Positions 27,128 to 36,620 of a DNA stretch of 64,000 nt are shown here, in pieces. A program made the translations under genes and the position numbers. Each line of letters opens with the position of its first letter. Position 1 is the stretch's first letter. Below the pieces are notes generated by a model, which saw only the letters and a list, made by a program, of their open reading frames with translations, was not told the DNA's origin and did no database searches. The DNA is taken from assembly GCF_009765965.1 (NCBI RefSeq), contig NZ_LMUL01000014.1, positions 1,602,859 to 1,666,858 of the forward strand, read 5' to 3'. Source of the stretch: Caulobacter sp. S45 (GTDB lineage Bacteria > Pseudomonadota > Alphaproteobacteria > Caulobacterales > Caulobacteraceae).

Positions 27128-28231
27128 TCAGTCCAGCGGCGCGCGTTCGGGATACAGACCCAGCAGCCCGGCCTCGCTGGCCCGCGCCATCCCACGCTCG
27201 GTGACGATGCCGGTGATCAGGCGCGCCGGGGTGACGTCGAATGCGTAGTTGGCGGCAGGACTGCCGGGAGCCCCGATCTCCACCGTCATCAGCTCGCCAG
27301 ATACACCGCGGCCGGTCATGTGCGTGACCTCCCGGGCGTCGCGCTGTTCGATCGGAATCTGGGCCACCCCGTCGGTCAGGGTCCAGTCGAGGGTGGACGC
27401 CGGCAGCGCCGCATAGAAGGGCACGCCGTTGTCCTTGGCCGCCAGGGCCTTCAGATAGGTGCCGATCTTGTTGCAGACGTCGCCCGTGCGCGTGGTGCGG
27501 TCGGAACCGACGATGCAGAGGTCGACCTGCCCATGCTGCATCAGATGGCCGCCGACATTGTCGGCGATGATGGTATGGGGCACGCCCTCCTGGCCCAGCT
27601 CGAAGGCGGTGAGGCTGGCGCCCTGGTTGCGCGGCCGGGTCTCGTCGACCCAGACATGTAGGTCGATGCCTGCGCGGTGGGCGGTGTAGATCGGGGCCAG
27701 GGCCGTGCCCCAGTCCACCGTCGCCAGCCAGCCCGCGTTGCAGTGGGTCAGGATGTTCACTCGCGCGCCACGCCGGCGCTCCGCACGATCCGCGATCAGG
27801 GCTGCGCCGTGCCGACCGATGGCCTGGCAGGTCGCCACATCCTCATCCGCCATCTCGGCGGCGCGGACCCAGGCCGCTTCCAACCGTTCGCCGAGGGGAT
27901 GACTGAGCACGACGGCCAGCATCTCCTGAACGGCCCAGGCGAGATTGACGGCGGTGGGGCGCGCGGCGATCAGCCGGCTCCGCGCGATCTCAAGACCCGC
28001 GTCGGAAGCATCTTCCCGCAAGGCAAGGCAAAGGCCGTAGGCCGCCGCCACACCGATCAGCGGCGCGCCGCGCACCTGCATGTCAACGATCGCCCGCACC
28101 GCGTCGTCCAGCGTGCGCAGCCGCACGACGGCGATCTCATACGGCAGGCGGGTCTGGTCGATGATCTCCACCTCGCCCGAGCCGTCGGCGGCGGGCCAGA
28201 TGGTGCGCATGGGGCGGCCATGGATGTTCAT
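27128..28231 (-). CDS. mtnA: Methylthioribose-1-phosphate isomerase
   Basis: Isomerises 5-methylthioribose-1-phosphate to the ribulose form in methionine salvage. 367 residues, with the eIF2B-like fold motifs [34 protein letters not shown] (catalytic Cys), [39 protein letters not shown] (catalytic Asp) and [12 protein letters not shown]. Met 8 (at 28210) is an alternative start. The other salvage genes are not in the window. Confidence 0.95.
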   Translation of the reverse strand: MNIHGRPMRTIWPAADGSGEVEIIDQTRLPYEIAVVRLRTLDDAVRAIVDMQVRGAPLIGVAAAYGLCLALREDASDAGLEIARSRLIAARPTAVNLAWAVQEMLAVVLSHPLGERLEAAWVRAAEMADEDVATCQAIGRHGAALIADRAERRRGARVNILTHCNAGWLATVDWGTALAPIYTAHRAGIDLHVWVDETRPRNQGASLTAFELGQEGVPHTIIADNVGGHLMQHGQVDLCIVGSDRTTRTGDVCNKIGTYLKALAAKDNGVPFYAALPASTLDWTLTDGVAQIPIEQRDAREVTHMTGRGVSGELMTVEIGAPGSPAANYAFDVTPARLITGIVTERGMARASEAGLLGLYPERAPLD

Positions 28232-28302
28232 GGCCGCTGTTTAGGCGGGGATGTCGAACGAGGAAAGCCGCTCCCGATCCGCGTTCGATCAGGCGTTTGC
28301 GA

Positions 28303-28998
28303 TCAGAAGCGCTGCACCTTGGCCGACCAGCTCAACACCCCGGTGTCGAAGGTGGTGGGCCGACGCCAGTAGACCGGACGTGGCGGCGGCGTAGGGGCGT
28401 CCAGGGCGGCCACGGTGCGATACCCCAGATAGCCGTCGTCGGCGATGTGGCGCTCGTGCTGGAAACGGGCCACGGCCTGGGCCGTCGCCATGTCGTAACG
28501 GCCGTCGAAACCGCCAGCGTACATGCCCTGCGCCTGCAGTCGGTGCTGGATCACCGAGACCCGGTCCGGGGTGACCTGATCCGCGCACAGGACGCGAATC
28601 CAGCCCATCCGCTCGGGCGCGATCATGACGGGCGTGTTGGGGAAGGGCTGCACCACCAGGCACCAGACCGGGCCCGGCGCGCCCGGAGGGGCGGGCGCCA
28701 GACGCCAGACGTACTCGGGTCCTGTCGGCGGGGCCGCATACGAGGCTCCCATCCGCACATGGGCGTAGCATTCCTTGGGATGGTCGGCCGCCGCCTCGCG
28801 AAGCGCGTGACGGGGCCCATGATCGTGCATGGGCGTGGGAGCCACATCCGGCGGCCCGGCGTCGGACTGGGAACCATAGCCCGGAGGCGCATCGTACATC
28901 TGAGGCGCGCCGGCCAGGGTCTGGGCCCCGGCGATCAGCGGCGCCTGCACGGCCAGGACGGCCGCGCCGAGGATCGGGAGTGTCCAGGCTTTCGACAT
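28303..28998 (-). CDS. Exported peptidoglycan-binding-domain protein
   Basis: 231 residues. Signal peptide (MSKAWTLPILGAAVLAVQ ... IAGAQ) followed by a low-complexity Pro/Gly segment, then an unassigned region with four Cys (KECYAHVRMG, WCLVVQPF, RVLCADQ). A C-terminal PG_binding_1 repeat follows (VSVIQHRLQAQGMYAGGFDG, then ATAQAVARFQHERHI). The binding repeat is the only part I can place; it suggests a periplasmic role at the cell wall. No catalytic domain is evident. It stands alone on the minus strand. Confidence 0.75.
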   Translation of the reverse strand: MSKAWTLPILGAAVLAVQAPLIAGAQTLAGAPQMYDAPPGYGSQSDAGPPDVAPTPMHDHGPRHALREAAADHPKECYAHVRMGASYAAPPTGPEYVWRLAPAPPGAPGPVWCLVVQPFPNTPVMIAPERMGWIRVLCADQVTPDRVSVIQHRLQAQGMYAGGFDGRYDMATAQAVARFQHERHIADDGYLGYRTVAALDAPTPPPRPVYWRRPTTFDTGVLSWSAKVQRF

Positions 28999-29148
28999 GC
29001 AGGCGACCCCAAGAAGGTGAACACGGTGTAAAGCATATCCTCAATGCTTCGTGATCTCCCTTCAACCCGTAAGCGAACCTTAACCATGCCCTTTCTTATC
29101 GATCAGGCTTGACGCACCATCGGTTCGAAGACTTCGGAGGCCCTGGGT

Positions 29149-30348
29149 TTGCATCTGTTCGCGCGCACCAACCTGCTGCGGCGCAGGGACGAGACGGTCG
29201 CGGCGCGGGTCACCCAGATCGAGCTGTTCTTCGACCTGGTGTTCGTCTTCGCCGTCACCCAGCTCTCCCACACCCTGCTGGCCCACTTCACGCCGATGGG
29301 CGTGCTGCAGACGACCATGCTGTTCGCAGGCGTCTGGTGGGTGTGGATGTACACGTCCTGGGTGACCAACTGGCTGGACCCGGAACGGCGCTCGGTCCGG
29401 CTGCTGTTGCTGGCGATGATGCTGGCGGCGATGGTGCTGTCCACCGCCCTGCCCCATGCGTTCGAGCGCCGGGGACTGGCGTTCGCGGGCGCCTATGTGG
29501 CCATGCAGGTGGGCCGCAGCCTGTTCATGCTGTGGGCGCTGCACGATTACAGCCCGAGAAATTACCGCAACTTCCAGCGCATCACCGTCTGGCTGGCGAC
29601 GACGGGGGTGTTGTGGCTGTGGGGCGGGTTCAGCGAGGGCTCGATGCGGCTCGGCCTGTGGCTGTTGGCGCTGGGGATCGACCTCGTCTCTCCTGCGGCG
29701 GGGTTCTGGACGCCGGGATGGGGCCGCTCAACCACCCAGGACTGGGATATCGACGGCGGCCATCTGGCCGAGCGATGCTCCGCCTTCGTGCTGATCGCCC
29801 TGGGCGAGTCGGTCACCGTCACCGGCGCCGCCTTCTTCGAACTGCACTGGACCGACGCAACCGTCGCAGCCTTCCTCAGCGCCTTCCTGCTGGCGACGGC
29901 CATGTGGTGGATCTATTTCGACACCGCCGCCGAGCGCACCAGCCGCCTGTTCGCCGCCCATAAGGACCCGGGCCGGATCGCGCGCGTGGCCTACACCTAT
30001 GTCCACGCCGCCCTGGTGGGCGGGATCATCGTGGCGGCGGTGGCGGACGAGCGGGTGCTGGACCATCCCTGGGCGCGCGCGGACCTCGGGACCGCGGCCG
30101 TGGTGCTGGGTGGACCGGCGCTCTACCTGCTGGGCAACGGCCTGTTCCGCCGCCTGCTGTCGCCGCGGTTCGCGCCCTCGCACCTGATAGGACTGGCCCT
30201 ACTGGTTGCACTCGCCGCAATCAGCCTGGTCACACCCTTGCTGGTCCTGTCCGGCGCGGCCACCGGCGTGACGATCCTGGTCGCCATCGCCGGCAGCCTG
30301 CTGCACCGTCGCCAAGCCGCCGCCGCCGGAGAGGACGAAGCGGATTGA
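29149..30348 (+). CDS. ltrA: LtrA-family (low temperature requirement) membrane protein
   Basis: 399-residue integral membrane protein with about ten hydrophobic helices. The signature is IELFFDLVFVFAVTQLSH near the N-terminus, with RSLFMLW and FALGES-like ALGESVTVTG later. The family is widespread and linked to growth at low temperature in Listeria; its biochemical role is unknown. The start is a TTG chosen because a perfect GGAGG lies eight bases before it and no upstream ATG is in frame. It is convergent with msrB, with only nine bases between stops. Confidence 0.87.
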   Translation: MHLFARTNLLRRRDETVAARVTQIELFFDLVFVFAVTQLSHTLLAHFTPMGVLQTTMLFAGVWWVWMYTSWVTNWLDPERRSVRLLLLAMMLAAMVLSTALPHAFERRGLAFAGAYVAMQVGRSLFMLWALHDYSPRNYRNFQRITVWLATTGVLWLWGGFSEGSMRLGLWLLALGIDLVSPAAGFWTPGWGRSTTQDWDIDGGHLAERCSAFVLIALGESVTVTGAAFFELHWTDATVAAFLSAFLLATAMWWIYFDTAAERTSRLFAAHKDPGRIARVAYTYVHAALVGGIIVAAVADERVLDHPWARADLGTAAVVLGGPALYLLGNGLFRRLLSPRFAPSHLIGLALLVALAAISLVTPLLVLSGAATGVTILVAIAGSLLHRRQAAAAGEDEAD

Positions 30349-30357
30349 GGCCTCGGC

Positions 30358-30837
30358 TCAGGCTGGCAGGAACTTCATCGCGTCGCCGTTCATGCAGTAG
30401 CGCAGCCCGGTCGGTTGCGGCCCGTCGTCGAACACGTGGCCGAGGTGGCCGCCGCAGGTGATGCAGTGCACCTCGGTGCGCAGCTCGATCAGGCTGGAGT
30501 CCGACGCGGTCAGCACCGCATGCGGCAGGGGGGCGTAGAAGCTGGGCCAGCCGGTGCCGCTCTCGAACTTGGTCTTGGAGTCGAACAGCTTCTGCGAACA
30601 GCCGGCGCAGGCGAACACGCCGTGCCGATGTTCGTTCAGCAGCGGGCTCGATCCCGGCCGCTCGGTGGCCTGCTCGCGCAGCACGGCGAACTGGTCGGCG
30701 TTGAGCTTGGCGCGCCACTGGGCGGGCGTGAACTCGACCGGATAATGCACCGGCGCGGCGCGGGCGCCGTGGCGGGCGAACAGGGCGACGCCGCCAAGCG
30801 CGGCCACACCCGTCAGAAGCAACGATCTGCGATCCAT
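30358..30837 (-). CDS. msrB: Exported peptide-methionine (R)-S-oxide reductase
   Basis: Repairs methionine-R-sulfoxide in proteins. 159 residues with an N-terminal twin-arginine signal (MDRRSLLLTGVAALGGVALF), so it should act in the periplasm. Both zinc CxxC pairs are present (CAGC and CITC), with SGTGWPSFY, HCITCGGHLGHVFDDGP and the catalytic Cys in GLRYCMNGDAMKF. GAGGAG seven bases before the ATG fixes the start. No exported MsrA or MsrPQ is adjacent. Confidence 0.93.
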   Translation of the reverse strand: MDRRSLLLTGVAALGGVALFARHGARAAPVHYPVEFTPAQWRAKLNADQFAVLREQATERPGSSPLLNEHRHGVFACAGCSQKLFDSKTKFESGTGWPSFYAPLPHAVLTASDSSLIELRTEVHCITCGGHLGHVFDDGPQPTGLRYCMNGDAMKFLPA

Positions 30838-30919
30838 CTACGAACTCCTCGCCCCCGCAGAGGAAGATACGTCGTCCAGGGCGCGAAGGTTACGCCCGGC
30901 CGCAAATTTTCGCCGATCC

Positions 30920-32011
30920 CTAGGACAACCCGATCAGGCGGATCAGCGCGAACGCCACCCCGCCGAGCAGCAGCAGCGACAGCACCACCACGCTGACCAC
31001 CCTGGCGCCGGCGCGGGCGACCACCCTCACGTCCACGCCCAGGCCAAGCGCCGCCATGGACAGCACCGTCAGGATATTGGCCATCGACGCGGCAGGCTTG
31101 AGCACTTCGACCGGGATCAGGCCGGCCGAACGCGCGCCCATCAGCCCCAGGAAGCCGATGATGAACCAGGGCACCAGGTGATGCAGCGGCGGCAGGCCGC
31201 GCCGCGTTGCACCGCCTTCGTTGCGGCCGGCGGTGATCAGGGCCAGGACCACGCAGACCGGCCCCAGCATCAGCACCCGCACCAGCTTCACCAGCGTGCC
31301 CATCTGCACTGATAGGGCGCTGACCGGCGCGGTGGCCGCCAGCACCTGGGGCACCGCATAGACGGTCAGGCCGGCCAGGACGCCGAACGGCAGGGCGTGC
31401 ATGTGCAGCAGTCCCGCCAAGACGGGCAGGATCAGCACCACGCCGACACCCAGGACGGCGGTGAAGGCGATGGAGGTCGCCACGTCGTCCCCATCCGCGC
31501 CGATCACCGGGGCGACGGCGGCGATGGCGGAGTTGCCGCAGATGGAATTGCCGCACGCGATCAGCGTCGCCATCCGGTGGGGCAGGCCGATCAGGCGGCC
31601 CAGGCCATAGCTGACCGAGATCGCCAGTGCGACGACGACCGCCACGCCCGCCAGCAGGGGCAGGCCCGCCGAGGCCAGGGTGGCGGCGCTGATGGAGGCG
31701 CCCAGCAGCACGACCGCCACCTCGAGCAGGATCTTGGCGCTGAAGCTTATGCCCGGACACCAGCGGGCGCCGGGCTTCCATGCGGTGCGAACAGCCGTTC
31801 CAAGCAGGATGGCCAGGACCAGCGCTTCGAGCCAGGCCCGGCCGGCAAGCTTGATCTCGACGGCCTGGAGCCCGACGGCGAGGAGGCTCACGACCCCGCA
31901 GAGCAGGACGCCAGGGGCCAGGCGCACCAGCATGGCCATGGATCGATTGCCCGCCGCAGCGATCCGCCTGTGCCGAGCAATCTCTTCAAAATGGACGTCT
32001 GGGGACGACAC
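30920..32011 (-). CDS. YeiH/UPF0324-family putative exporter
   Basis: 363-residue inner-membrane protein with about ten hydrophobic helices. Family marks are GISFSAKILLEVAVVLLGASIS, the highly conserved ACGNSICGNSAIAAVAPVIGA and LPFGVLAGLTVYAVPQVLAA. YeiH proteins are predicted anion (sulfate or sulfonate) exporters, often under LysR control; no LysR gene is adjacent. GTG 32011 is preferred because AGAGGAA stands nine bases upstream; ATG 31939 would also keep all helices. It is divergent from the catalase-like gene across about 200 AT-rich bases. Confidence 0.82.
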   Translation of the reverse strand: MSSPDVHFEEIARHRRIAAAGNRSMAMLVRLAPGVLLCGVVSLLAVGLQAVEIKLAGRAWLEALVLAILLGTAVRTAWKPGARWCPGISFSAKILLEVAVVLLGASISAATLASAGLPLLAGVAVVVALAISVSYGLGRLIGLPHRMATLIACGNSICGNSAIAAVAPVIGADGDDVATSIAFTAVLGVGVVLILPVLAGLLHMHALPFGVLAGLTVYAVPQVLAATAPVSALSVQMGTLVKLVRVLMLGPVCVVLALITAGRNEGGATRRGLPPLHHLVPWFIIGFLGLMGARSAGLIPVEVLKPAASMANILTVLSMAALGLGVDVRVVARAGARVVSVVVLSLLLLGGVAFALIRLIGLS

Positions 32012-32207
32012 AGCCGCAGTTCCTCTAGCCTGAGGGAGAACCTGCCCCGCTCGAAACAATCGGTCCAACGCAACGATATGCTTATATCAACCATATAATT
32101 CGATGAATTATTGAAATTGGCCTTCCGGGAAATTTTTGTGGCCCGAGCCGATCGGCCGGCGGCATATGTCCAAGCCTTTCGCCGTTCCATCATTCCAGGA
32201 GTCCGCC

Positions 32208-33338
32208 GTGTCCGAAGACCAGGGTCCAGGGACGAGACCGCCCCCCGCTTCGGGCGCAGGTCGCCCTTCGACCTTGGGCCGGTTCGCCCTGATCGGTGTG
32301 ATCGTCGCCGGCGTGGCGGGCGCCTTCGCCTATACCGGCGGCTGGATCGGTCCGGCGCGGCTGAAGTCCAAGACCATCATCAACGCGCTTGAGGCCAACG
32401 CCGGCGGTCGCCACCCCGGCTGGAGACGCGCCCACGCCAAGGGCGTCTGCGTCACTGGCTATTTCGACGGCAACGGCGCGGGCCGGTTCCTCTCGAGCGC
32501 CCAGGCGTTCGGCAAGCTGCGCACCCCGGTGGTGGGCCGCTTCGCGCTCGCCGGCGGCGACCCCTTCGCCGGCGACGGACGCGTGGTGTTCCACAGCATG
32601 GCGCTGAGCCTGACCCAGCCCGACGGCGAGATCTGGCGCATCGGCATGGACCACACGCCGATCTTCCCGGTCTCCACCCCCCAGGCGTTCACCCAGCTGC
32701 AGATCGCCGGCACGCCCGATCCCAAGACCGGCAAGCCCGATCCGGCGAAGATGAAGGCGCTGCTCGCGGCCCATCCGGAGATCGCGGCCTATTTGAAGTT
32801 CATGAAGGCGTGGCCCCTGCCCGACAGTTTCGCAGCCGGGGACTATTACAGCATCAACGCCTTTCGCTTCGTCGACGGTCAGGGCCAGGCACGGCTGGTG
32901 CGCTGGGCCATGGTTCCCGAGCAGACCGGCGGGGTGCTGGACAAGGACAAGCTCAAGACGGTCCCGGACAACCTGCTGTTCGACGAACTGCGCACCCGCC
33001 TGGCAAAGGGGCCGCTGCACTGGCGCATGGTGGTCACGCTCGCCGGCCCGAACGACGCGGTCGACGACGCCACCAAGCAGTGGTCCGGCGCCGACCAGCA
33101 GGTCGAGGTCGGGACCCTGACGCTGAACGCCACTCAGCCGGAAGAAGTCGGCGGGTGCCGCGACATCACCTACGACCCGACCATCCTGCCCAAAGGGATC
33201 GCGATCTCCGACGATCCGCTGCTGCCTGCCCGGTCGGCCGCCTATTCCAAGTCCTTCGCCCGGCGCGCCGCCGAAGGGCCCCATCCCGGCGCCCAGGCCT
33301 CGGCCCCGCCCTCGGTCCCCGCCGGAGCCGCCCAATGA
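32208..33338 (+). CDS. Membrane-anchored catalase-like heme peroxidase
   Basis: 376 residues from GTG 32208, chosen for CAGGAG six bases upstream; ATG 32166 is possible. One N-terminal helix (LIGVIVAGVAGAFAYTGGW) anchors a periplasmic catalase-fold domain of the short peroxidase (SrpA-like) type. HPGWRRAHAKGVCVTGYF holds the distal His, and the proximal-Tyr region reads ARSAAYSKSF. It lacks the full-length catalase N-arm and C-terminal domains. It overlaps a cytochrome b561 gene by 4 bp, so electrons from the quinone pool could drive peroxide reduction. Confidence 0.85.
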   Translation: MSEDQGPGTRPPPASGAGRPSTLGRFALIGVIVAGVAGAFAYTGGWIGPARLKSKTIINALEANAGGRHPGWRRAHAKGVCVTGYFDGNGAGRFLSSAQAFGKLRTPVVGRFALAGGDPFAGDGRVVFHSMALSLTQPDGEIWRIGMDHTPIFPVSTPQAFTQLQIAGTPDPKTGKPDPAKMKALLAAHPEIAAYLKFMKAWPLPDSFAAGDYYSINAFRFVDGQGQARLVRWAMVPEQTGGVLDKDKLKTVPDNLLFDELRTRLAKGPLHWRMVVTLAGPNDAVDDATKQWSGADQQVEVGTLTLNATQPEEVGGCRDITYDPTILPKGIAISDDPLLPARSAAYSKSFARRAAEGPHPGAQASAPPSVPAGAAQ

Positions 33339-33886
33339 GCCCGACCATGCCCCGCTTCGCCCTGGCCGCGCGCGTCATCCACTGGATCATGGCGGTGATG
33401 ATCCTGGCCATGCTGTTCATCGGCATCGGCATGGTGTCCACGGTCGGCGAGCTGTATTCGCGCCTGATCGCCATCCACCGCCCGCTCGGCATCGCCATCC
33501 TGGCGTTCGCCATTCTCAGGCTCGTGGTCCGCTTCACCAACAAGCCGCCGCCGCTGCCGGCCGACCTGCCCATGATCCAGAAGCTAGCCGCGCACGGTTC
33601 GCATCTGGCTCTGTACGCGTTGATGATCGCCATGCCGCTGGTGGGCTGGGGCATGCTGTCGGCGGGGGGCTATCCGATCGTGATGGCGAGCGGCTTCCAC
33701 CTGCCGCCCATCCTCCCTCACGACCTGTTCCTCTACGGTCTGCTCCGCCAGGCCCACACCTGGCTGGCGCTGGCTCTGTTCGCGGTCTTCCTGGCCCACC
33801 TCGCCGCCGCCTTGATGCACGGCCTGATCCGCCAGGACGGCGTGTTCAGCAGCATGGCCAGCTTCGGACGCCGCGGCGGGGTCTAG
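33335..33886 (+). CDS. Cytochrome b561
   Basis: 183-residue four-helix membrane cytochrome. Histidines that would hold two b hemes are seen in the first helix (RVIHWIMAV), the second (IAIHRPLG), the third segment (AAHGSHLALYALM) and the fourth (RQAHTWLALALFAVFLAH). ATGA overlap with the catalase-like gene implies a functional pair: b561 passes electrons from quinol to a periplasmic partner. It is convergent with the SdhAF4 gene, with a 4-bp overlap of the coding ends. Confidence 0.92.
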   Translation: MSPTMPRFALAARVIHWIMAVMILAMLFIGIGMVSTVGELYSRLIAIHRPLGIAILAFAILRLVVRFTNKPPPLPADLPMIQKLAAHGSHLALYALMIAMPLVGWGMLSAGGYPIVMASGFHLPPILPHDLFLYGLLRQAHTWLALALFAVFLAHLAAALMHGLIRQDGVFSSMASFGRRGGV

Positions 33887-34101
33887 AAATCCACCGCCAC
33901 GCCCTTGCGCTCCCAGTCGCCATAGCGGGTCGGCTCCAGGCCGCGAGGGCCGCCATCCTCCGCCGGAAGGGCGGTTTCCGCCTGAGCGCGGCGTTCGGCG
34001 GCCTCGGCCAGGGCGCGGCGGGCGGCGTCGGACAGCACCTTGCCGGGAGCTGCGCCCTCGACCTCGGAAGGCGCGGAATCGGGAAGATCGGGATCGGTCA
34101 T
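33883..34101 (-). CDS. SdhAF4-like (DUF1674) succinate dehydrogenase assembly factor
   Basis: 72-residue soluble protein. The conserved C-terminal block GPRGLEPTRYGDWERKGVAVDF is that of DUF1674, the bacterial counterpart of mitochondrial SDHAF4/Sdh8, which protects flavinated SdhA during complex II assembly. The N-terminal half is acidic and low in complexity. It is divergent from rsmB, a linkage common in alphaproteobacteria as far as I recall. No sdh genes are in the window. Confidence 0.85.
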   Translation of the reverse strand: MTDPDLPDSAPSEVEGAAPGKVLSDAARRALAEAAERRAQAETALPAEDGGPRGLEPTRYGDWERKGVAVDF

Positions 34102-34160
34102 GGCGGCCTCGGAACAGCGACCGACTTGCAGCGGACGCTCGAGTGGATGATCTAGGCGTG

Positions 34161-35531
34161 ATGGACACGAAATCCCAGGCCGACCGGCCCCGATCTGCGA
34201 AGCCTCCGCCCCGCAGGCCGCGCTACGCCAGCGCCAAAACCACGACGCCGTCCGAGGATGCCGAAGGCATGGCGTCGCGCATCGCCGCGCTCAGTCTGGT
34301 CGAGGCCGCCCTGGTCCGTCGTGGCGGCTTCGACGAAGCGCTGGGCCGTCCGCCCTTCTCCGCCCTGCCGCCGCGTGAGCGCGCCTTCGCCCGGGCGCTC
34401 GCCGCCACCACCCTGCGCCAGCTCGGCCCGATCGACGCGGTGCTGGACGCCCGCCTGCAGAAGCCGCCGCCCGAGGCGGTGCGCTGGCTGTTGCGGCTGG
34501 GCGTGGCCCAGGTGCTGTTCATGGACGTCGCCGCCCACGCCGCCGTCTCGACCACCGTCGACCAGGCCGCGCTCCATCAAACCACCCGCCCGTTCAAGGG
34601 CCTGATCAACGCCGTACTGCGCGGGCTGATCCGCGACGGGACGCCGCAGACCTCGATCGAGGCCCTGGCGCCGCCCTGGCTGCTGGCCCGCTGGCGCGCC
34701 GCCTTTGGGGAGGAGGCCGCGCTGCGGATCGCCGCCGCCATCGCCCAGGAGCCCGCGACCGACATCACCCCGCGCGATCCCGCCGACCTCAAAGCCCTGG
34801 CCGAGGCGCTGGAGGGCGAGACCGTCGGCGGCTCGGTGCGCGTGCGCCGCAAGGGAGAGCTGAGCGAATGGCCGGACTACGACAACGGCCGCTGGTGGGT
34901 GCAGGACGCCGCCGCCGCCGTGCCCGCGCGCCTGCTGGCGATCCAGCCCGGCCAAACCGCGCTCGACCTCTGCGCCGCGCCCGGGGGCAAGACCCTGCAG
35001 CTCGCCGCCGCCGGCGCCAAGGTGACGGCGGTGGACCGTTCCGACGTCCGCCTGGTGCGCCTGACCGAGAACCTGGCCCGCGCGGGACTGACCGCGGCTG
35101 CGGTCGCCGCCGACGCCCTGGCCTGGCCCGACACGCGGACCTTCGACGCGGTGCTGCTGGACGCGCCGTGCAGCGCCACCGGCACCTTCCGCCGCCACCC
35201 CGACGTGCTGTGGGGCGCCGGTCCCACCGACATCGGCAAGCTGTCGGTGTTGCAGCATCGGCTGCTGGACGCGACCGCGGCCAGGGTGAAGCCGGGCGGG
35301 CGGCTGGTCTATTGCGTCTGCTCGCTCGAACCCGAGGAGGGCGAGACCCAGGCCTCCGACTTCCTGCGCCGCCACAAGGAGTTCCAGCGGCTGCCGGTGG
35401 CCGCCGGTGAAGCCGGGCTAGGCGAGGCCGCGATCACCGCGTTGGGCGACGTACGCCTGCTGCCCGGTCGCCCGGACCAGGGTGTCGACGGGGACGGGTT
35501 CTTCGCCGCACGGTTCGTGCGGGCCGCATAG
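34161..35531 (+). CDS. rsmB: 16S rRNA m5C967 methyltransferase RsmB
   Basis: 456 residues. N-terminal NusB-like RNA-binding domain (ASRIAALSLVEAALVRRGGF ... VDQAALHQTTRPFKGLINAVLRG), then a SAM-dependent methyltransferase domain with LDLCAAPGGKTLQLAA, the nucleophile motif DAPCSATGTFRRHPD and the second Cys in YCVCSLEPEEGE. Start at ATG 34161; the six codons before it in the same frame lack a ribosome binding site. A basic N-terminal extension of about 40 residues precedes the NusB fold. Confidence 0.94.
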   Translation: MDTKSQADRPRSAKPPPRRPRYASAKTTTPSEDAEGMASRIAALSLVEAALVRRGGFDEALGRPPFSALPPRERAFARALAATTLRQLGPIDAVLDARLQKPPPEAVRWLLRLGVAQVLFMDVAAHAAVSTTVDQAALHQTTRPFKGLINAVLRGLIRDGTPQTSIEALAPPWLLARWRAAFGEEAALRIAAAIAQEPATDITPRDPADLKALAEALEGETVGGSVRVRRKGELSEWPDYDNGRWWVQDAAAAVPARLLAIQPGQTALDLCAAPGGKTLQLAAAGAKVTAVDRSDVRLVRLTENLARAGLTAAAVAADALAWPDTRTFDAVLLDAPCSATGTFRRHPDVLWGAGPTDIGKLSVLQHRLLDATAARVKPGGRLVYCVCSLEPEEGETQASDFLRRHKEFQRLPVAAGEAGLGEAAITALGDVRLLPGRPDQGVDGDGFFAARFVRAA

Positions 35532-35559
35532 AGTTGTCCTGAAAGGGAGGTGGGGCCGC

Positions 35560-36477
35560 CTAGTGCACCACGCCGCCGACGCCGCCATCCAGCACCATGG
35601 TGCTCGTGGTCGAGGCCTTGGCGGTCTCGGTGCGGTAGGCGGCGCACTGCTGGGCGCGGGCGAGCTTCAGCACCTTGATCCCGGCCCCGAAGCGACGCAG
35701 CAAGGAACGTTCGTTGCAGTCGCGCGCGGCGCGCTGGGGCCGGCAGGCCAGACCGGCGCCGGCGGAGTGGTACAGGGCCTCGCCCTTCTGGCAGGTGATG
35801 GTCTGGCCATGGTCGAAGTTGGCCTGACCGTGGAATTCGGCCAGCGTGTACTGCATCCGGGCGCCGGCGATGCAGCGGTAGACCTCGCCCTCGAACCCGG
35901 GCGCCACGTCGCGGTCGGGATTGAGCTGGGACGCGGGATGGGGGATCTGCTTGTCGTCCAGGCAGACGGCCTGGACCGCCACCATGGTCTCCACCGCGCG
36001 CATCTCGGTGCAGATGCGCCTGGCCTCGCCGCTCTCCACGCCCTCGACCTGGAGGTTGGGGATGTAGCCGGTGGCGCTGTCGGAGGTGGACCAGCTCGAT
36101 CCGCCTCCGCCGGCGTTGTAGATCGCGCCGAGCGCGTTGGCCTGGGCGTTGGCGCTGGAAACGCTGGAGGCGGAACTGGTCGCCGTGCTGGAAGCGCTGG
36201 CGCTGGCGTTGGCCACAGAGACTGAACCGGCCTGGACCTCCACGTTCGGCGCGGCGACGACGATGTTGGCCGCGTTCACATAGATCGAGGGCGGCGTGAT
36301 GGTGACGCCGGGAACGTTGATCTGATGGGTGGTGGGGACCGAACAGTTGCAGCTCGGCGGCGGCGGGGCGCAATTGCAGGATGCGGCGTACGCCGTTCCC
36401 GAAAAGGCCAATCCCGAAAAGGTAAGGGCCGCGAAGCCCGCGCCAACGGCGAGCGCGGCGCCACGTCGTGCGCTCAT
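35560..36477 (-). CDS. Secreted Cys- and Ser/Ala-rich protein of unknown function
   Basis: 305 residues from ATG 36477, preceded by GGAGGGAG. The signal peptide is clear (ALAVGAGFAALTFSGLAFSG, cleavage near AYA). The mature N-terminus is a tight Cys cluster CNCAPPPPSCNC. A beta-like region of short repeats (INVPGVTITPP, IYVNAANIVVAA, PNVEVQAGSVSVA) leads into a Ser/Ala-rich linker at about 95-120. The C-terminal half has about nine Cys (RICTEMRAVE, VCLDDKQ, YRCIAGARMQYT, ITCQKGEALYH, LACRPQ, RDCNERSLL, QQCAAY), suggesting a disulfide-stabilised domain. I do not recognise it; extracellular or surface location is inferred. Monocistronic between rsmB and tRNA-Leu. Confidence 0.72.
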   Translation of the reverse strand: MSARRGAALAVGAGFAALTFSGLAFSGTAYAASCNCAPPPPSCNCSVPTTHQINVPGVTITPPSIYVNAANIVVAAPNVEVQAGSVSVANASASASSTATSSASSVSSANAQANALGAIYNAGGGGSSWSTSDSATGYIPNLQVEGVESGEARRICTEMRAVETMVAVQAVCLDDKQIPHPASQLNPDRDVAPGFEGEVYRCIAGARMQYTLAEFHGQANFDHGQTITCQKGEALYHSAGAGLACRPQRAARDCNERSLLRRFGAGIKVLKLARAQQCAAYRTETAKASTTSTMVLDGGVGGVVH

Positions 36478-36620
36478 GGACAGCTCCCTCCGGATTCGTC
36501 CCATCGAAGGAAGAGAAAGGCGCTCGGAAATCCTTAAACGCGGTTAAGGCCGTCGAGACTTTTGCGCCGTCCCTGGCCTTTGCGGGCTTCACGTTGCAAA
36601 TTGGCGGATCGAAAGCGCCC

